From: an uncultured Methylopila sp.
GTDB lineage: Bacteria > Pseudomonadota > Alphaproteobacteria > Rhizobiales > Methylopilaceae
Length of the DNA: 64,000 nt
Direction: 5' to 3'
Assembly: GCA_902168115.1 (NCBI GenBank)
Contig: CABHPB010000072.1
Span: 62,001-126,000, forward strand
Shown: piece by piece, positions 44,307 to 53,605 of the stretch
How the letters are laid out: each line of letters starts with the position of its first letter
How positions within the stretch are numbered: position 1 is the stretch's first letter
Notes under the pieces: model-generated
What the model was told of the DNA's origin: nothing
Databases searched by the model: none
What the model saw: the letters and a program-made list of their open reading frames with translations, nothing else
Made by a program: the position numbers and the translations under genes

Positions 44307-45188
44307 TCACGGCCAGGCCGCGTGCGGCGGCAGCGAGGACAGGATCGAGGCGACGTTGCCGCCGGTCTTCAGCCCGAAGATCGTGCCGCGGTCGTAGAGC
44401 AGGTTGAACTCGACATAGCGGCCGCGGCGCACGAGCTGCTCGGCGCGGTCGGCCTCGGTCCAGTCCTTCGAGAGATTCGCGCGCACGATCTTCGGATAAA
44501 CCTCGAGAAAGGCCTCGCCCACGGCCCTGGTGAAGGCGAAGTCGGCTTCGAAGTCGCCGGTGTCGAGCCAGTCGTAGAAGATGCCGCCGATGCCGCGCGG
44601 CTCGCCGCGATGCTTCAGGAAGAAGTAGTCGTCGCACCAGGCCTTGTACTTGGCGTAGTCCGCGACCGGATGCGCCTCGCAGGCCCTGCGGAAGGCGTCG
44701 TGGAACGCGACCGAATCCGGATCGTCCTGCGTGCGCCGGCGGTCGAGCACCGGGGTGAGGTCGCCGCCGCCGCCGAACCACGCCTTCGAGGTGACGACGT
44801 GGCGGGTGTTCATGTGGACGGTCGGGACGTTCGGATTCCACGGATGGGCGATCACCGAGATGCCCGAGGCCCAGAAGCCGGGCGCGTCCATCGCGCCGGG
44901 GATGTCCTTGCGGAACTCGGGCGCGAACTCGCCATGGACGGTTGAGACGTGGACCCCGACCTTCTCGAAGACGCGGCCCTTCATCAGCCCCATGACGCCG
45001 CCGCCGCCGGGCGCGCCGGAATGGTCGGTGCGCTCCCACGGCGTGCGCTCGAAGCGTCCGGCAGGCGCGTCGCCGCCCGCCTCGTCCTCGATCGCCTCGA
45101 GCGCGGCGTGGAGCTGGTCCCTGAGATTTTCGAACCAGACGCGGGCCGCGGACTTGCGCTGTTCGAGATCGGCGATCGGCAGGGACAT
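44307..45188 (-). CDS. hemF: oxygen-dependent coproporphyrinogen III oxidase HemF
   Basis: Cytosolic heme pathway enzyme of 293 residues that oxidatively decarboxylates coproporphyrinogen III to protoporphyrinogen IX. Recognisable segments are [39 protein letters not shown] and [16 protein letters not shown]. The strict aerobe-type enzyme fits an aerobic methylotroph. The start is ATG 45188; trmL ends 28 bases upstream in the same direction. Confidence 0.97.
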   Translation of the reverse strand: MSLPIADLEQRKSAARVWFENLRDQLHAALEAIEDEAGGDAPAGRFERTPWERTDHSGAPGGGGVMGLMKGRVFEKVGVHVSTVHGEFAPEFRKDIPGAMDAPGFWASGISVIAHPWNPNVPTVHMNTRHVVTSKAWFGGGGDLTPVLDRRRTQDDPDSVAFHDAFRRACEAHPVADYAKYKAWCDDYFFLKHRGEPRGIGGIFYDWLDTGDFEADFAFTRAVGEAFLEVYPKIVRANLSKDWTEADRAEQLVRRGRYVEFNLLYDRGTIFGLKTGGNVASILSSLPPHAAWP

Positions 45189-45216
45189 CGGAAACTCCGG
45201 GCGTTGCAGTCGTGGT

Positions 45217-45690
45217 CTAGCCTTCGATGGGCCCGCAGGGGAAGCCGGACGTCTGCCTGAGCGCCTCGCCCAGAACCATCGCGCCCGCGACGGCGACGTT
45301 CAGCGAGCGGAGTTCTGGCTGCATCGGGATCCGCACGCGCATATCGGCCGCCGCGTGCACCTCGTCCGGCACGCCCGCCGATTCGCGGCCGACCATCAGC
45401 ACGTCGCCGGTTTCGAAGGCGACGTCATGGTGCGGCGTCGATCCGCGGGTCGTGATCAGCACAAGCCGTCGCCCCGCCTTGCGCCTTTCCGACTCGAACG
45501 CCGCGAACGAGAGGTGCCGCACGATCTCGACGTGGCCGAGATAATCGAGCCCGGCCCGCCGGAAGGCGCGGTCGGAGACGGGAAATCCCGCGGGCTCCAC
45601 GATGTCGACCGCAACGCCCATGCAGGCGGCGAGCCGGATCAAGGTGCCGGCGTTCTGGGGGATGTCGGGCTGGTAGAGCGCTAACCGCAT
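45217..45690 (-). CDS. trmL: tRNA (cytidine(34)-2'-O)-methyltransferase TrmL
   Basis: The 157-residue SPOUT methyltransferase modifies the wobble base of tRNA-Leu. The knotted-fold motifs are [11 protein letters not shown] and [20 protein letters not shown], near the C-terminus. I chose ATG 45690 ([15 protein letters not shown]), which gives the standard family length. Upstream in-frame ATGs at 45711 and 45795 would add a non-conserved tail. No ribosome site is visible, and an AT-rich stretch (45696-45720) sits directly upstream, so the mRNA may be nearly leaderless. Confidence 0.94.
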   Translation of the reverse strand: MRLALYQPDIPQNAGTLIRLAACMGVAVDIVEPAGFPVSDRAFRRAGLDYLGHVEIVRHLSFAAFESERRKAGRRLVLITTRGSTPHHDVAFETGDVLMVGRESAGVPDEVHAAADMRVRIPMQPELRSLNVAVAGAMVLGEALRQTSGFPCGPIEG

Positions 45691-45705
45691 CGCACAATAT
45701 TTTTG

Positions 45706-45716
45706 TTGCATTGCAA
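45706..45716. promoter_or_regulatory. palindrome TTGCATTGCAA between trmL and petA
   Basis: TTGCA and TGCAA flank a single T in an AT-rich stretch 15-26 bases upstream of the trmL start. It could be a regulator site or part of the trmL promoter. The evidence is symmetry alone. Confidence 0.3.
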
Positions 45717-45777
45717 AATTCGTCGGTCCATTTGGATTCCCGTGCGACAAGGTGTCGTGGCGCGCCAGCGGGGGTTG

Positions 45778-45798
45778 GCCATGCTCTTGCCGCATGGC
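45778..45798. promoter_or_regulatory. inverted repeat upstream of petA
   Basis: GCCATGC (45778-45784) and GCATGGC (45792-45798) form perfect 7-base arms around a 7-base spacer, 115-135 bases before the petA start. It is a candidate operator for the cytochrome bc1 operon; no regulator can be named. Confidence 0.35.
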
Positions 45799-45912
45799 AC
45801 ATAGCGCCGGTCCTCAGATCCATTCCAACTCGAATGTGACCGGGGGCGCGGCTGTGCGGGTCGGCGATCCGTTTGCGGCCACTTTACGTAGCTGCGGACG
45901 GGAGACCGACGA

Positions 45913-46476
45913 GTGACCGCGACTGACGACGCGCACGACCCAGGTCGACGCGACTTTCTGTTCCTCGCCACGGGCGCCTGGGCGGCCGCCGGCGCGGGCT
46001 TTCTGGCCTGGCCGTTCATCTCGCAGATGAACCCCGACGCCGCCTCGCTGGCGCTCGGCTCGACCGAGGTCGACCTCGGCCAGATCTCCGAGGGCCAGGT
46101 CATCTCGATCAAGTGGCGCGGCAAGCCGGTCTTCATCTGGAACCGGACGAAGGCCCAGATCGAGGAGGCCAAGAAGGTCGATCTTGGCCAGCTTCCCGAC
46201 AAGAGCGCCCGCAACGAGAACCTGCCGTCCGACGCGCAGGCCACCGACGTGAACCGCGCGGCGTCCGGCAAGGAGAACTGGCTCGTCGTGGTCGGCGTCT
46301 GCACCCATCTCGGCTGCATCCCGCTGTCCAACTCCGGCGATTTCGGCGGCTGGCTGTGCCCGTGCCACGGCTCGCACTACGACAGCGCAGGCCGCATCCG
46401 CCGCGGTCCGGCCCCCGAAAATCTGCACGTTCCGCCCTACGCCTTCGAAGGCGACAGCAAGATCAAGATCGGTTGA
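45913..46476 (+). CDS. petA: ubiquinol-cytochrome c reductase iron-sulfur subunit (Rieske)
   Basis: The 187-residue subunit is anchored by an N-terminal helix (16-36) preceded by a twin-arginine-like GRRDFLF motif, as in other Rieske proteins exported folded. The [2Fe-2S] ligands are in CTHLGC (130-135) and CPCHGSH (149-155), the last followed by YD. It transfers electrons from ubiquinol to cytochrome c1. The start is GTG 45913 with GGGAG about 9-12 bases upstream. First gene of petABC. Confidence 0.97.
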   Translation: MTATDDAHDPGRRDFLFLATGAWAAAGAGFLAWPFISQMNPDAASLALGSTEVDLGQISEGQVISIKWRGKPVFIWNRTKAQIEEAKKVDLGQLPDKSARNENLPSDAQATDVNRAASGKENWLVVVGVCTHLGCIPLSNSGDFGGWLCPCHGSHYDSAGRIRRGPAPENLHVPPYAFEGDSKIKIG

Positions 46477-46533
46477 CCGAACGCGCTCCGGGACTTCAGG
46501 TCCTGAGCGCCGCCGGCATGTGAGGCTTCCTTC

Positions 46534-47808
46534 ATGCAGGGACATTCGACGTATCGACCGACCGGCGGCGTCGCGAAGTGGCTCGAGGACAGGCTCCCGA
46601 TCGTGGGGCTCGTTCACTCCAGCGCCGTGGCCTATCCGGTTCCGCGCAACCTGAACTACCTCTGGACGTTCGGCGGCATCCTCACCTTCATGCTCGTCGC
46701 CCAGATCCTGACCGGCGTGGTGCTCGTGATGCACTACGTGCCGGACGCCACCAAGGCGTTCGAGTCGGTCGAGAAGATCATGCGCGACGTGAACTACGGC
46801 TGGCTGCTTAGGTATCTGCACGCCAACGGCGCCTCGATGTTCTTCATCGCGGTCTACATCCACATGTTCCGCGGGATGTACTACGGCTCCTACAAGGCGC
46901 CGCGCGAGGTGCTGTGGATCCTCGGCGTCATCATCTTCCTGCTGATGATGGCCACGGCCTTCATGGGCTACGTGCTGCCGTGGGGCCAGATGTCCTTCTG
47001 GGGCGCCACCGTCATCACCAACCTGTTCTCGGCCATCCCGATCGTCGGACCGTCGATCGTGACCTGGCTGTGGGGCGGCTTCTCGGTCGACGACGCGACG
47101 CTGAAGCACTTCTTCTCGCTGCACTACCTGCTGCCCTTCGTGATCGCCGGCGTCGTCGGCCTGCACATCTGGGCGCTGCACCACGTCGGCCAGAACAATC
47201 CCGACGGCGTCGAGATCAAGGACATCCGCAAGGACACCGTGCCGTTCACGCCCTATGCGACGCTGAAGGACGGGGTCGGGCTTGTCTTCTTCCTGATCTT
47301 CTTCGCCTATTTCGTGTTCTACATCCCGAATTACCTCGGACATGCGGACAACTACATCAAGGCGAACCCGCTGGTGACGCCGGCGCACATCGTTCCGGAA
47401 TGGTACTTCCTGCCGTTCTACGCGATCCTGCGCGCCATCCCATCCAAGCTCGGCGGCGTCATCGCCATGTTCGGCGCGATCGCGGTGCTGTTCGTCCTGC
47501 CGTGGCTCGACCGCTCGAAGGTCCGCTCGGCGAAGTACCGCCCGCTGTTCAAGCAGTTCTTCTGGGTGTTCGTCGCCGTCGCCGTCCTGCTGGGCTGGCT
47601 CGGCTCGAAGCCGCCGGAGGGCGTCTACGTCACGCTGTCGCGCCTTGCGACCGCCTACTACTTCATCCACTTCCTCGTCATCCTGCCGCTGCTCGGCACC
47701 TTCGAGAAGACGAAGCCCTTGCCCGCCTCAATCGCGGACTCGGTGCTCGGCTCCTCCTATGGCGGCGCGCACGCTGCGGCCGCGGCCGCTCCGGAGACGC
47801 GCGGATGA
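46534..47808 (+). CDS. petB: cytochrome b of the bc1 complex
   Basis: The 424-residue, eight-helix membrane subunit binds hemes bL and bH; His ligands lie in [12 protein letters not shown] and the [18 protein letters not shown] region. The quinol-oxidation motif PEWY is present ([17 protein letters not shown]). It ends in an Ala-rich tail and overlaps the cytochrome c1 start as ATGA. With petA and petC it forms the standard three-subunit alphaproteobacterial complex III. Confidence 0.98.
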   Translation: MQGHSTYRPTGGVAKWLEDRLPIVGLVHSSAVAYPVPRNLNYLWTFGGILTFMLVAQILTGVVLVMHYVPDATKAFESVEKIMRDVNYGWLLRYLHANGASMFFIAVYIHMFRGMYYGSYKAPREVLWILGVIIFLLMMATAFMGYVLPWGQMSFWGATVITNLFSAIPIVGPSIVTWLWGGFSVDDATLKHFFSLHYLLPFVIAGVVGLHIWALHHVGQNNPDGVEIKDIRKDTVPFTPYATLKDGVGLVFFLIFFAYFVFYIPNYLGHADNYIKANPLVTPAHIVPEWYFLPFYAILRAIPSKLGGVIAMFGAIAVLFVLPWLDRSKVRSAKYRPLFKQFFWVFVAVAVLLGWLGSKPPEGVYVTLSRLATAYYFIHFLVILPLLGTFEKTKPLPASIADSVLGSSYGGAHAAAAAAPETRG

Positions 47809-48713
47809 CCCGGCAGACCAGCATCAGGACCGACGGTTCGGCGATGACCTTCTCCGCCCGCAAGGCGATCCGCTCGCTCGCCCTCATCCTCGGCGTCGGC
47901 CTCGGCATCGTCGCCGCGGACGTGCAGCGCGCCGGCGCGGCCGAGCAGGAGCACCCGCCGCGCATGAGCTGGAGCTTCTGGGGGCCGCTCGGCCACTATG
48001 ACGCGGGACAGCTGCAGCGCGGCCTCAAGATCTATCGCGAGGTCTGCTCGAGCTGCCACGCGCTCTCGATGGTCGCGTTCCGCAACCTCGCGGATGAGGG
48101 CGGCCTGACCTACAGCGAGGACCAGGCCAAGACGATCGCGGCCGAGTATCAGGTCAAGGACCCGCAGCCGAACGACAAGGGCGAGTTCCCCGAGCGGCCG
48201 GGCCGGCTGTCGGACTACTTCCCGAGCCCGTTCCCGAACGAGGAGGCGGCGCGCGCCGCGAACGGCGGGGCCTATCCGCCGGACTTCTCGACGCTCGCCA
48301 AGGCGCGCACCTACGAGCGCGGCTTCCCGTGGTTCCTGATCGACATCTTCGGCCAGTACCAGGAGCAGGGCCAGGACTACATCCACGCTCTGCTGACCGG
48401 CTATCAGGAGCCCGAGCACGGCGAGAAGCCGCTGCGCCCGGGCCTGCACTACAACAAGTATTTCCCCGGACACTGGATCGCGATGGGCAAGCCCATCTCG
48501 GACGGGCAGGTGGACTACACCGACGGCACGCCGACCACCGTGGAGCAGTACTCCAAGGACGTCGCCGCCTTCATGACCTGGGCCGCCGAGCCGCACCTCG
48601 CGGCGCGCAAGCAGATGGGCCTGAAGGTGATGTTCTTCCTGATAGTCTTCGCGGGCCTGCTGTTCTACGTGAAGAAGTCGGTCTGGAGCGACGTGAAGGT
48701 CCGCACCGCCTGA
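47805..48713 (+). CDS. petC: cytochrome c1 of the bc1 complex
   Basis: The 302-residue subunit has a signal sequence (to about residue 46, ending AGA), the heme attachment site CSSCH (81-85), the axial Met region (WIAMGKPIS), and a C-terminal membrane anchor (about 274-290). It passes electrons from the Rieske centre to soluble cytochrome c. ATG 47805 overlaps the petB stop; ATG 47844 would give a shorter signal. The apparent longer reading frame upstream is a petB shadow. A terminator hairpin follows. Confidence 0.97.
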   Translation: MTRQTSIRTDGSAMTFSARKAIRSLALILGVGLGIVAADVQRAGAAEQEHPPRMSWSFWGPLGHYDAGQLQRGLKIYREVCSSCHALSMVAFRNLADEGGLTYSEDQAKTIAAEYQVKDPQPNDKGEFPERPGRLSDYFPSPFPNEEAARAANGGAYPPDFSTLAKARTYERGFPWFLIDIFGQYQEQGQDYIHALLTGYQEPEHGEKPLRPGLHYNKYFPGHWIAMGKPISDGQVDYTDGTPTTVEQYSKDVAAFMTWAAEPHLAARKQMGLKVMFFLIVFAGLLFYVKKSVWSDVKVRTA

Positions 48714-48742
48714 GGGCGCGTCGCGGAACGCACGGACTGTCG

Positions 48743-48767
48743 AACGGCGGGTCTCGGCCCGCCGTTT
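48743..48767 (+). terminator. hairpin after petC
   Basis: A perfect 9-bp stem (48743-48751 with 48758-48766, 6-base loop) is followed by a short TTT. It begins 30 bases past the petC stop and probably ends the petABC transcript. Confidence 0.7.
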
Positions 48768-48789
48768 CCATGTGAGGGGGACGAGCGCG

Positions 48790-49665
48790 ATGGCGAAGGC
48801 CGTTCTCGGGGTGATCGGCGGATCGGGCGTCTACGACCTGTCGCTGCTCACCGACGTCGAGGAGCTGAAGGTCGAGAGCCCGTGGGGCGAGCCCTCGGCC
48901 AATCCGATCCAGGGCATGATCGGGGCGACGCGCGTTGTTTTCCTGCCGCGCCACGGCGCCGGGCACAGGCTCGGCCCCTCCGACATCAACTACCGCGCCA
49001 ACATCGACGTGCTGAAGCGCGCCGGCGTCACCGACCTCGTCTCCATCTCGGCCTGCGGCTCCTATCGCGAGGAGCTGCCGCCCGGCATGTTCGTGCTTGT
49101 CGACCAGTTCATCGACCGCACCTTCGCCCGCAAGACCTCGTTCTTCGGCGCCGGCTGCGTGGCGCACGTCTCGTTCTCCGACCCGGTCGCGCCGAACCTC
49201 GTCGCCCGTCTCGCCAAGGCCGCGGCGGAGGAGGGCGTGCCGCACGTCGTCGGCGGGTCCTATGTCTGCATGGAGGGCCCGCAGTTCTCCACGCGGGCCG
49301 AGTCCGTCGCCTACAAGGCGATGGGCGCCTCGGTGGTCGGCATGACCAACATGCCCGAAGCCAAGCTCGCGCGCGAGGCGGAGCTGCCTTACGCGACCGT
49401 CGCCATGGTCACCGACTACGACGCATGGCGCCCGCACGAGGTCGGGGTGGGGGTCGCCGAGATCCTCGCCGTCATGCGCGAGAACGGCGACAAGGCGCGC
49501 CGGTTGCTGGCGCGTTTCGCCTCCGAATTCCCGCAGGAGCACGAGGCCTGCCCGATGGGCTCGGACCGCGCGCTCGATTTCGCGCTGGTCACCGCGCCGG
49601 AGCATCGCGACCCGGAGCTTCTGAAGAAGCTCGACGCTGTCGCAGGGCGTGTGCTGGGCGCCTGA
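48790..49665 (+). CDS. mtnP: S-methyl-5'-thioadenosine phosphorylase
   Basis: The 291-residue enzyme cleaves methylthioadenosine with phosphate to adenine and methylthioribose-1-phosphate in methionine salvage. The motifs are GVIGGSGVYDL (phosphate site), LPRHGAGHRLGPSDINYRAN, CMEGPQFSTRAES and VGMTNMPEAKLAREAELPYA. GGGGGACGAG precedes ATG 48790; an ATG at 48772 lacks a site. It stands alone, without other mtn genes. Confidence 0.95.
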   Translation: MAKAVLGVIGGSGVYDLSLLTDVEELKVESPWGEPSANPIQGMIGATRVVFLPRHGAGHRLGPSDINYRANIDVLKRAGVTDLVSISACGSYREELPPGMFVLVDQFIDRTFARKTSFFGAGCVAHVSFSDPVAPNLVARLAKAAAEEGVPHVVGGSYVCMEGPQFSTRAESVAYKAMGASVVGMTNMPEAKLAREAELPYATVAMVTDYDAWRPHEVGVGVAEILAVMRENGDKARRLLARFASEFPQEHEACPMGSDRALDFALVTAPEHRDPELLKKLDAVAGRVLGA

Positions 49666-49806
49666 CGGAAGCGCGCTGCGCCGTTGATCGACCCTGAAAC
49701 ATCGCCTCGGTTCGGGCCGCGGTCGATCCGTCATGCCCCCGTCAGGCTGCGCCGCTACGTTTCCGCCGCAATCGGAACGGTCCGGCGTCGCCCCACGAGA
49801 GGCCCC

Positions 49807-51078
49807 ATGCGCACCAAGCTCCTGAAACTCGGCCTCGCGGCCGCCATCGGCGCGTCCGTCATGGGCGCGGCGGCACCTGCGGCGGCGAATGACGAAAGCG
49901 TCCGGCAGGACAAAGGCGCGATCAACGTGCAGCTCGGGCCGCGCCCGTTCTTCCTCATCAACGACATGGCCGACAGCCCGCTGAAGCGGAAGCTGCAGCA
50001 GTGCGAGAACCGGACCTTCCGGCCGAGCGACTTCTCCATCGGCCATCGCGGCGCGCCGCTCCAGTTCCCCGAGCACACGCGCGAATCCTACGAGGCGGGC
50101 GCGCGCATGGGCGCCGGCGTCCTCGAATGCGACGTCGCCTTCACCAAGGATCTGGAGCTGGTCTGCCGCCACGCGCAGAACGACCTGCACACCACGACCA
50201 ACATCCTGCTCACCCCGCTCGCCGAGAAGTGCACCAAGAAATTCACCCCCGCGACGCTCGGCGACAATGGCGAGGTCGTGACCCCGGCCAGCGCCGAGTG
50301 CCGCACCAGCGACATCACCCTCGCCGAGTTCAGGACGCTGCGCGGCAAGATGGACGCCTCCAATCCGCGCGCGACGACGGTCGAGCAATATGTCGGCGGC
50401 ACGCCGGACTTCCGCACCGACCTCTATGCCGGCCCGACCAGCGGCCATCTGATGACGCATCGCGAGAGCATCGAGCTGTTCAAGCAGCTCGGCGTGAAGA
50501 TGACGCCGGAGCTCAAGAGCCCGGTCGTGCCGATGCCGTTCCGCGGCTTCACGCAAGCGGAATACGCGCAGAAGATGATCGACGAGTACAAGGCCGCCGG
50601 CGTGAAGGCCAAGGACGTGTTCCCGCAGTCCTTCGACAAGAACGACGTGCTCTACTGGGTCGACAAGGAGCCGGCCTTCGGCCGCCAGGCGGTCTATCTC
50701 GACGACGCCGAGACGGTCGCCGACCTGCCGACCGCAGGCGAGCTCGAGAAATACCGGCAGCAGGGCATCCGCATCTGGGCCCCGCCGGTCTTCGCGCTTC
50801 TCGACGTGAACTCCAAGAACGAGATCGTGGCGTCCAAGGCGGCGAAGAACGCCAAAGCCGCCGGCCTCGACATCATCACCTGGTCGCTGGAGCGCTCGGG
50901 CCGGCTCGCGGACCTGAACGGCGACTTCTACTACCAGACGATCGAGAAGGCGGTCTCCCGCGAGGGCGACCTGATGCGCGTCATCGACGTGCTGGCGCGG
51001 GACGTCGGCGCGCGCGCCATCTTCTCCGACTGGCCGGCGCCGGTCAGCTATTACGCCAACTGCATGAGCGCGAAGTAG
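49807..51078 (+). CDS. exported glycerophosphodiester phosphodiesterase
   Basis: The 423-residue protein has a signal peptide (1-28, ending AAA) and the GDPD barrel: SIGHRGAP (His80-Arg81), [10 protein letters not shown] (Glu107, Asp109) and CRHAQNDLH (His122), then TPELKSP with another acidic ligand. It would hydrolyse glycerophosphodiesters to glycerol-3-phosphate in the periplasm, perhaps for phosphate supply. ATG 49807 has GAGAGG about 7 bases upstream; a longer frame to 49684 lacks a site. A perfect hairpin follows at 51117. Confidence 0.92.
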   Translation: MRTKLLKLGLAAAIGASVMGAAAPAAANDESVRQDKGAINVQLGPRPFFLINDMADSPLKRKLQQCENRTFRPSDFSIGHRGAPLQFPEHTRESYEAGARMGAGVLECDVAFTKDLELVCRHAQNDLHTTTNILLTPLAEKCTKKFTPATLGDNGEVVTPASAECRTSDITLAEFRTLRGKMDASNPRATTVEQYVGGTPDFRTDLYAGPTSGHLMTHRESIELFKQLGVKMTPELKSPVVPMPFRGFTQAEYAQKMIDEYKAAGVKAKDVFPQSFDKNDVLYWVDKEPAFGRQAVYLDDAETVADLPTAGELEKYRQQGIRIWAPPVFALLDVNSKNEIVASKAAKNAKAAGLDIITWSLERSGRLADLNGDFYYQTIEKAVSREGDLMRVIDVLARDVGARAIFSDWPAPVSYYANCMSAK

Positions 51079-51393
51079 GCCGAAAGCTCGCGGCGAACGA
51101 AAGGCCGCGCGCCCTGAGCGAGAGCGGCCCCTTGGGGCGTCGCTCTCGCTGGCGGATGGCCTGGGGGGACCGGCCCGCCGGACGTCCCGGCCGTCGCCGG
51201 CGTCGAGACGCGGGCGGAACCTGAGATGATCTCGAAGGCGGAAAGGTGGCGGTTCGGAGTCCCGATGTCGCCAATCGCGGCGTGAGGGCTTCCGAACGTT
51301 TCCCGCCCGGTTTCGGCAATCTCCGGTTACACAGTCGCGTTCGCCCCGCAGCCTCCGTTCGGCTAGGAGAAGGGCCGAACAAGATGTCTCGCC
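51079..51393. other. intergenic region between the phosphodiesterase and response regulator genes
   Basis: These 315 bases hold the strong hairpin at 51117-51150 and, after it, no gene I can support. The promoter for the two-component operon should lie in about 51160-51390. No clear hexamer pair stands out. Confidence 0.5.
51117..51150 (+). terminator. long hairpin after the phosphodiesterase gene
   Basis: AGCGAGAGCG pairs perfectly with CGCTCTCGCT, and inside it GCCCC pairs with GGGGC around a TT loop, giving 15 pairs with a 2-base bulge. It starts 39 bases past the stop. There is no T-run, so termination may be Rho-assisted. Confidence 0.65.
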
Positions 51394-52137
51394 GTGGACG
51401 CCGTCGTGGTCCAGTCGCCTCATGTCCTCGTCGTCGATGACGACGAGGAAATCCGCACGCTGCTCGGTCGCTACCTGACGACCCAGGGTTTCCGCGTCTC
51501 GCTCGCCGCCAGCCTCGGCCAGCTCCGGACGCGCCTTGAGGGCGGCCGTCCCGACCTCATCGTGCTCGACGTGATGCTGCCGGACGGTTCCGGCGTCGAC
51601 TTCTGCCGCGACGTCCGCGCGACCTCGTCCGTGCCGATCATCCTGCTGACCGCGCTGAAGGAAGACGTCGACCGCATCATCGGGCTCGAGATCGGCGCGG
51701 ACGACTACATCGGCAAGCCGTTCAACCCGCGGGAGCTCGCGGCGCGAATCCGCGCCGTGCTGCGGCGGGCGGGCGAGCCGGCCCGGGAGACGCCGTCGTC
51801 CGCCGGGCGGCTCTACCGCTTCGCCGGATTCGTCGTCGACGTCGACGCACGCAGGATCGCGGACGCGTCGGACGAGGAGCTTCCGTTCACGGCGGCCGAG
51901 TTTGACCTCCTGCTCGCCTTTCTCGAACGTCCGGGCCGCGTGCTTTCCCGCCAGCAGATTCTGGAGATCACCCGCGGGCGCGACCTCGGCGCGTTCGACA
52001 GGTCCGTCGACGTGCTGGTGAGCCGCGTGCGCCGCAAGCTCGGCGACGCCGGCACGTTCCAGATCCTGAAAACGCTGCGGCATGGCGGCTACCAGTTCAC
52101 CGCCCGCGTCGAGACCGAAGGCGGCGAGGCGAAATGA
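51394..52137 (+). CDS. OmpR-type response regulator
   Basis: The 247-residue protein has a receiver domain (10-120) with acidic pocket DDDEE, phosphoacceptor Asp59 in LIVLDVMLPDGSG, Thr86 and Lys108 (GKPFNPRE), and a winged-helix DNA-binding domain (about 150-240, VLSRQQIL, SVDVLVSRVRRKL). GTG 51394 is the annotated start, with GTG 51406 possible; no ribosome site is close to either. It overlaps the kinase gene as ATGA. The target regulon is unknown. Confidence 0.95.
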   Translation: MDAVVVQSPHVLVVDDDEEIRTLLGRYLTTQGFRVSLAASLGQLRTRLEGGRPDLIVLDVMLPDGSGVDFCRDVRATSSVPIILLTALKEDVDRIIGLEIGADDYIGKPFNPRELAARIRAVLRRAGEPARETPSSAGRLYRFAGFVVDVDARRIADASDEELPFTAAEFDLLLAFLERPGRVLSRQQILEITRGRDLGAFDRSVDVLVSRVRRKLGDAGTFQILKTLRHGGYQFTARVETEGGEAK

Positions 52138-53447
52138 GCCGCCTCGGCGCGCGCATCTCCGTTCTGCTCACGCTTGCGATCCTGTTCGTCGTCGGCGCGG
52201 CGACGGCGCTCGTTCTGGCGCTCATGAAGCCGCCGCCGGCCGGCCGGCCCGACGAGTCGTACCGCGTGGCCACGCGGCTCGCGCTGTTCGCGCAGACGGC
52301 GACGAGCCTGCAGCCGGACGACTGGCGGCGCCTGGTCGGCCCGGAGGCGCGGATCGGGGCCGCGCCGCCTGCCGCGCCGACGGACGAGCGGCGATCCGCC
52401 GATCTGGCGGAGGCGCTCGCCACGAAGGGCGTCGCGGGCGAGGCGCGCGTCACTCGACCCGAGGGCGGCGACCGGCCGACCGCTGCGCTGCGCCTGGCCG
52501 ACGGCCGCTGGCTGTCGATGGTCGCCGACGGCCGGCCGGAGGGTCCGCCCCCGCACGCCTGGATGGCCTTCGCCTTCTGGCTCGCGCTGATCTCTCTGGG
52601 CACGGCGGGGCTCGTGGTGTTCGCGGTCATGCGCGCGACGCGTCCGCTCGCGGCGCTCGAGCGCGCGGCCGCCGAGATCGGCCGGCAGGGAGACTTCGTC
52701 GAACTGCCGGAGACCGGGCCGGCCGAGGTAAGGGCCGCGACGCGCGCCGTCAACGAGCTGTCGCGCCGGCTCGGCGCGGCGATGGAAAGCCGCATGCGGC
52801 TCGTCGCGGCGGCGGGCCACGACCTGCGCACGCCGATGACGCGCATGCGCCTCAGGGCGGAGTTCCTCGGGCCGGAGGCCGAGCGCGAGAAGTGGCTCGC
52901 TGATCTCGACGAACTCGACCGCATCGCCGACAGCGCGATCCGGCTGGTGCGCGAGGAGGTCGATCCGGACGCGCACGAGACGATCGAGATCGACGTCATG
53001 GCGCGGGAGATCGCCGCGGAGCTCGCGGAGATCGGGCTATCCGTCCGGGTCGCCCGCACGACGCCGGCGGTGACCGTGGCGCGCCCGACCGCGATGCGGC
53101 GCGCCCTGCGGAACCTTTTCGTCAACGCGGCGACGCACGGCGCGTCGGCGGTCGTCGCGGTCGAGACCCGGTCGGACCGGGTGGCGGTGATCGTCGAGGA
53201 CGAGGGGCCGGGCATACCGCCCGAGTTGATCGAGCGCGCCTTCGAGCCGTTCTTCCGGGTCGATCCGGCGCGGTCCTCGCCGATCGCCGGGGCGGGGCTC
53301 GGCCTTGCGATCGCCAAGGAGATCGTAACGCGCAACGGCGGCGACCTGACGCTTGCGAACCGGCCCGCGGGCGGCCTGATACAGGTCGTGACGCTGCCCG
53401 CCGCGCCGACGTCATCGGCCTCTCAAGTCAATGCCGGACGTCGCTGA
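52134..53447 (+). CDS. membrane sensor histidine kinase
   Basis: The 437-residue kinase has two membrane helices (8-31 and 143-166) flanking a small periplasmic sensor domain of about 110 residues. A HAMP segment (167-220), the phosphoacceptor His229 in AAAGHDLRTPMTRMR, and the ATPase domain (NLFVNAATHG, VEDEGPGIPPE, GAGLGLAIAKEIV) follow. It phosphorylates the regulator at 51394-52137, with which it is translationally coupled. The sensed signal is unknown. Confidence 0.95.
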   Translation: MSRLGARISVLLTLAILFVVGAATALVLALMKPPPAGRPDESYRVATRLALFAQTATSLQPDDWRRLVGPEARIGAAPPAAPTDERRSADLAEALATKGVAGEARVTRPEGGDRPTAALRLADGRWLSMVADGRPEGPPPHAWMAFAFWLALISLGTAGLVVFAVMRATRPLAALERAAAEIGRQGDFVELPETGPAEVRAATRAVNELSRRLGAAMESRMRLVAAAGHDLRTPMTRMRLRAEFLGPEAEREKWLADLDELDRIADSAIRLVREEVDPDAHETIEIDVMAREIAAELAEIGLSVRVARTTPAVTVARPTAMRRALRNLFVNAATHGASAVVAVETRSDRVAVIVEDEGPGIPPELIERAFEPFFRVDPARSSPIAGAGLGLAIAKEIVTRNGGDLTLANRPAGGLIQVVTLPAAPTSSASQVNAGRR

Positions 53448-53467
53448 ACGTAACTGAACGTTTCTGC

Positions 53468-53504
53468 GCGTAAATATTTGTAAGTTATTGAATTTACGCC
53501 CGTT
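53468..53504 (+). terminator. possible terminator after the histidine kinase gene
   Basis: GCGTAAAT (53468-53475) pairs perfectly with ATTTACGC (53492-53499) around a long AT-rich loop, and TTTTT follows from about 53503. The stem is only 8 bp, so strength is uncertain. The AT-rich loop may instead contain the promoter for the EF-hand gene. Confidence 0.4.
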
Positions 53505-53605
53505 TTTAAACCGGAAAGGCACGCCGATTGCGCGAGCCTCATGCCCGCCGATCCGTGGCCGGGCGTCCGGACGGCGTGACGTGACGCCGTCGAGAGGGTG
53601 CAGAC

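Noticed and set aside
48571-52083. 1170-codon minus-strand open frame across mtnP and phosphodiesterase genes
   Set aside because: It crosses several well-supported plus-strand genes and their intergenic hairpins.
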